A stretch of DNA of 6,837 bases from Chloroflexota bacterium (lineage in GTDB: Bacteria; Chloroflexota; Anaerolineae; J102): NCBI GenBank assembly GCA_003353825.1, contig PIVW01000315.1, positions 1 to 6,837 of the forward strand, read 5' to 3'. Positions 5,993 through 6,837 of this stretch are shown in pieces. Every line of letters starts with the position of its first letter. Positions within the stretch are counted from its first letter, which is position 1. The notes beneath the pieces were generated by a model. It searched no databases. It was given only the letters and a program-made list of their open reading frames with translations, and had not been told where the DNA came from. Made by a program: the position numbers and the translations under genes.

Positions 5993-6620
5993 ATGCTTTC
6001 TACGGAGCAAACACATAGCGAAACAACTCTATGATCCCAATATGTTCAATTATATGTGGGAGAGTGTCGTTCCTGATGATGATTATATCGTCGGAACCTA
6101 TTGCATCGAAGATGTGGTCGACGATGGCGAATTCATCGACCACCTGGAACAGGTACAACGGCTAGCACTTGAGGGCTCGACGGCCAGTTGGATGGACGTC
6201 GCCGAAGAAACGCCCGAACTTCGCCAGCGGCTGGCCAGCAAAGTACTGGGGTACTACGAAGTCCCCGCCCCTGCCGGCACCCGCAGGGCGGTGATCCAGA
6301 TGGGCTTTCCAACAGCTGCTTGGGATATCAACACAAATGTACCGATGCTGCTGCTATCCATAGCTGGCAATTGTTTTGCATTCCCTACCAATATGCGCAT
6401 GCTCGACATGTACATTCCAGAGAAGCTCGCCAAGAAGTTCCAAGGTCCGAAATTCGGCGTACCGGGCATCCGCGAGATATTAAATGTGCCCGAACGGCCT
6501 CTGGTGTTGCAGATCATCAAACCCAAAATGGGCATGACCCCAGAGGAAACAGCCAATCAGGTTTATCAAAGCGCCTTGGGAGGCGCCGACCTGGTCAAAG
6601 ATGACGAGATGACCAGTGAA
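5993..6620 (+). pseudogene. RuBisCO large-chain superfamily protein (RuBisCO-like), frameshifted and truncated
   Basis: The intact frame begins at ATG 6042 without a ribosome site, while AAAGGAAAGC-ATG at 5993 has one but is out of frame and stops at 6032. Removing one A from the AAA at 6021-6023 joins the two as MLSTEQTHSEQLYDPNMFNY, so a +1 insertion is likely. Numbering from 6042, E44, S49, W50 and N110 match the N-domain active-site positions E60, T65, W66 and N123 of plant RuBisCO. K160 in IIKPK matches K175, and K186, D188 and E189 in KDDE match the carbamylated lysine and Mg ligands. Similarity ends by about 6620; nine unrelated codons lead to TAG at 6648-6650. Over half of the about 420-residue protein is missing, including the other barrel active-site loops, so it cannot be active. 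Which form (III-like or IV) cannot be settled; a sugar-acid pathway role is inferred from its neighbour. Confidence 0.82.
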
Positions 6621-6657
6621 TTGGATATGGGTGTGTCCTTTTTGAGTTAGAGCGTGC
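6621..6657. mobile_element. Probable boundary of an inserted element or rearrangement in the RuBisCO-like gene
   Basis: RuBisCO similarity ends by 6620, directly after the KDDE motif, although the frame itself stays open for nine more codons. The new sequence, with GGATATGGGTGTGTCC and a T-run, has no similarity I can see to the rest of the gene, and a minus-strand open frame begins right after it. This looks like one end of an insertion sequence or a deletion joint. The partner end lies outside the window, so no terminal repeat or target duplication can be checked. Confidence 0.4.
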
Positions 6658-6837
6658 TCAGGCGACCTGCTGATTTGTGTTGAAGATAGGCTGTACGCGC
6701 TTGTGATTGGCGGCCTGCAAAGAGATTATATTGTCGGAGGGTTGTGAGGCAGGATCGAGAGCGATATTTTCCAAAGAGTTTTGCGTAGAGTGGGGAGAGG
6801 AATAGAGGCGGAGATGCCTTTGCTGCCTGCGAAAGCT
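6658..6837 (-). CDS. C-terminal part of an unidentified protein running off the right edge, possibly a transposase
   Basis: On the minus strand a frame is open from the window edge to TGA at 6660-6658, giving 59 residues that begin SFRRQQRHLRLYSS and end NTNQQVA. I do not recognise it. The start of the tail is basic, and the frame abuts the point where the RuBisCO-like gene is broken, as expected if a mobile element inserted there with its transposase ending near its boundary. The piece is short enough to be a chance open frame. Confidence 0.3.
   Translation of the reverse strand, partial: SFRRQQRHLRLYSSPHSTQNSLENIALDPASQPSDNIISLQAANHKRVQPIFNTNQQVA

Noticed and set aside
1..6837. tRNA, rRNA or CRISPR array
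   Set aside because: No cloverleaf, rRNA segment or regularly spaced repeats were seen on either strand.

Overview
The window looks like accessory DNA from a proteobacterium, most likely a gammaproteobacterium. The basis is general: mid-range base composition, ATG starts with purine-rich Shine-Dalgarno sequences, a HigBA module and a ZntA/MerR metal system of proteobacterial type. The taxon is an inference. TGA is an ordinary stop at both higB and higA, and tryptophan is TGG, so the standard bacterial code applies.

Left edge (1-577): about 158 bases with no recognisable gene, then a GxxExxY-family gene (PD-(D/E)XK nuclease-like) broken by one in-frame TAG. It is bracketed by a perfect 14-bp inverted repeat (159-172 / 564-577).

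Minus-strand metal module (587-4599), read right to left: a long MerR-family regulator, a HigB/HigA toxin-antitoxin pair, a MerR-type promoter with a 20-bp spacer and a dyad, and a Zn/Cd/Pb-type P1B ATPase. The likely logic is metal sensing by the MerR protein, untwisting of the long-spacer promoter and export of the metal, with higBA lying between regulator and pump. The key observation is in the ATPase. Its natural reading frame starts at an ATG at 2815 and has an in-frame TGA at codon 20, exactly where the second cysteine of the N-terminal metal-binding CxxC belongs. A 7-bp hairpin with a 5-nt, G-containing loop starts 13 nt after the TGA. This fits a bacterial selenocysteine site (CxxU), but a simple nonsense mutation is a serious alternative because neighbouring genes are damaged.

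Plus-strand sugar-acid region (4675-6650): a GntR regulator reduced to its DNA-binding N-terminus, a xylose isomerase-like TIM-barrel gene with one in-frame TGA, and a RuBisCO-like large-chain gene with a frameshift near its start. The last is cut off just after the KDDE active-site motif. The set looks like a decayed catabolic operon. Right of the break, an open frame enters from the right edge on the minus strand, probably part of an inserted element that I could not identify.
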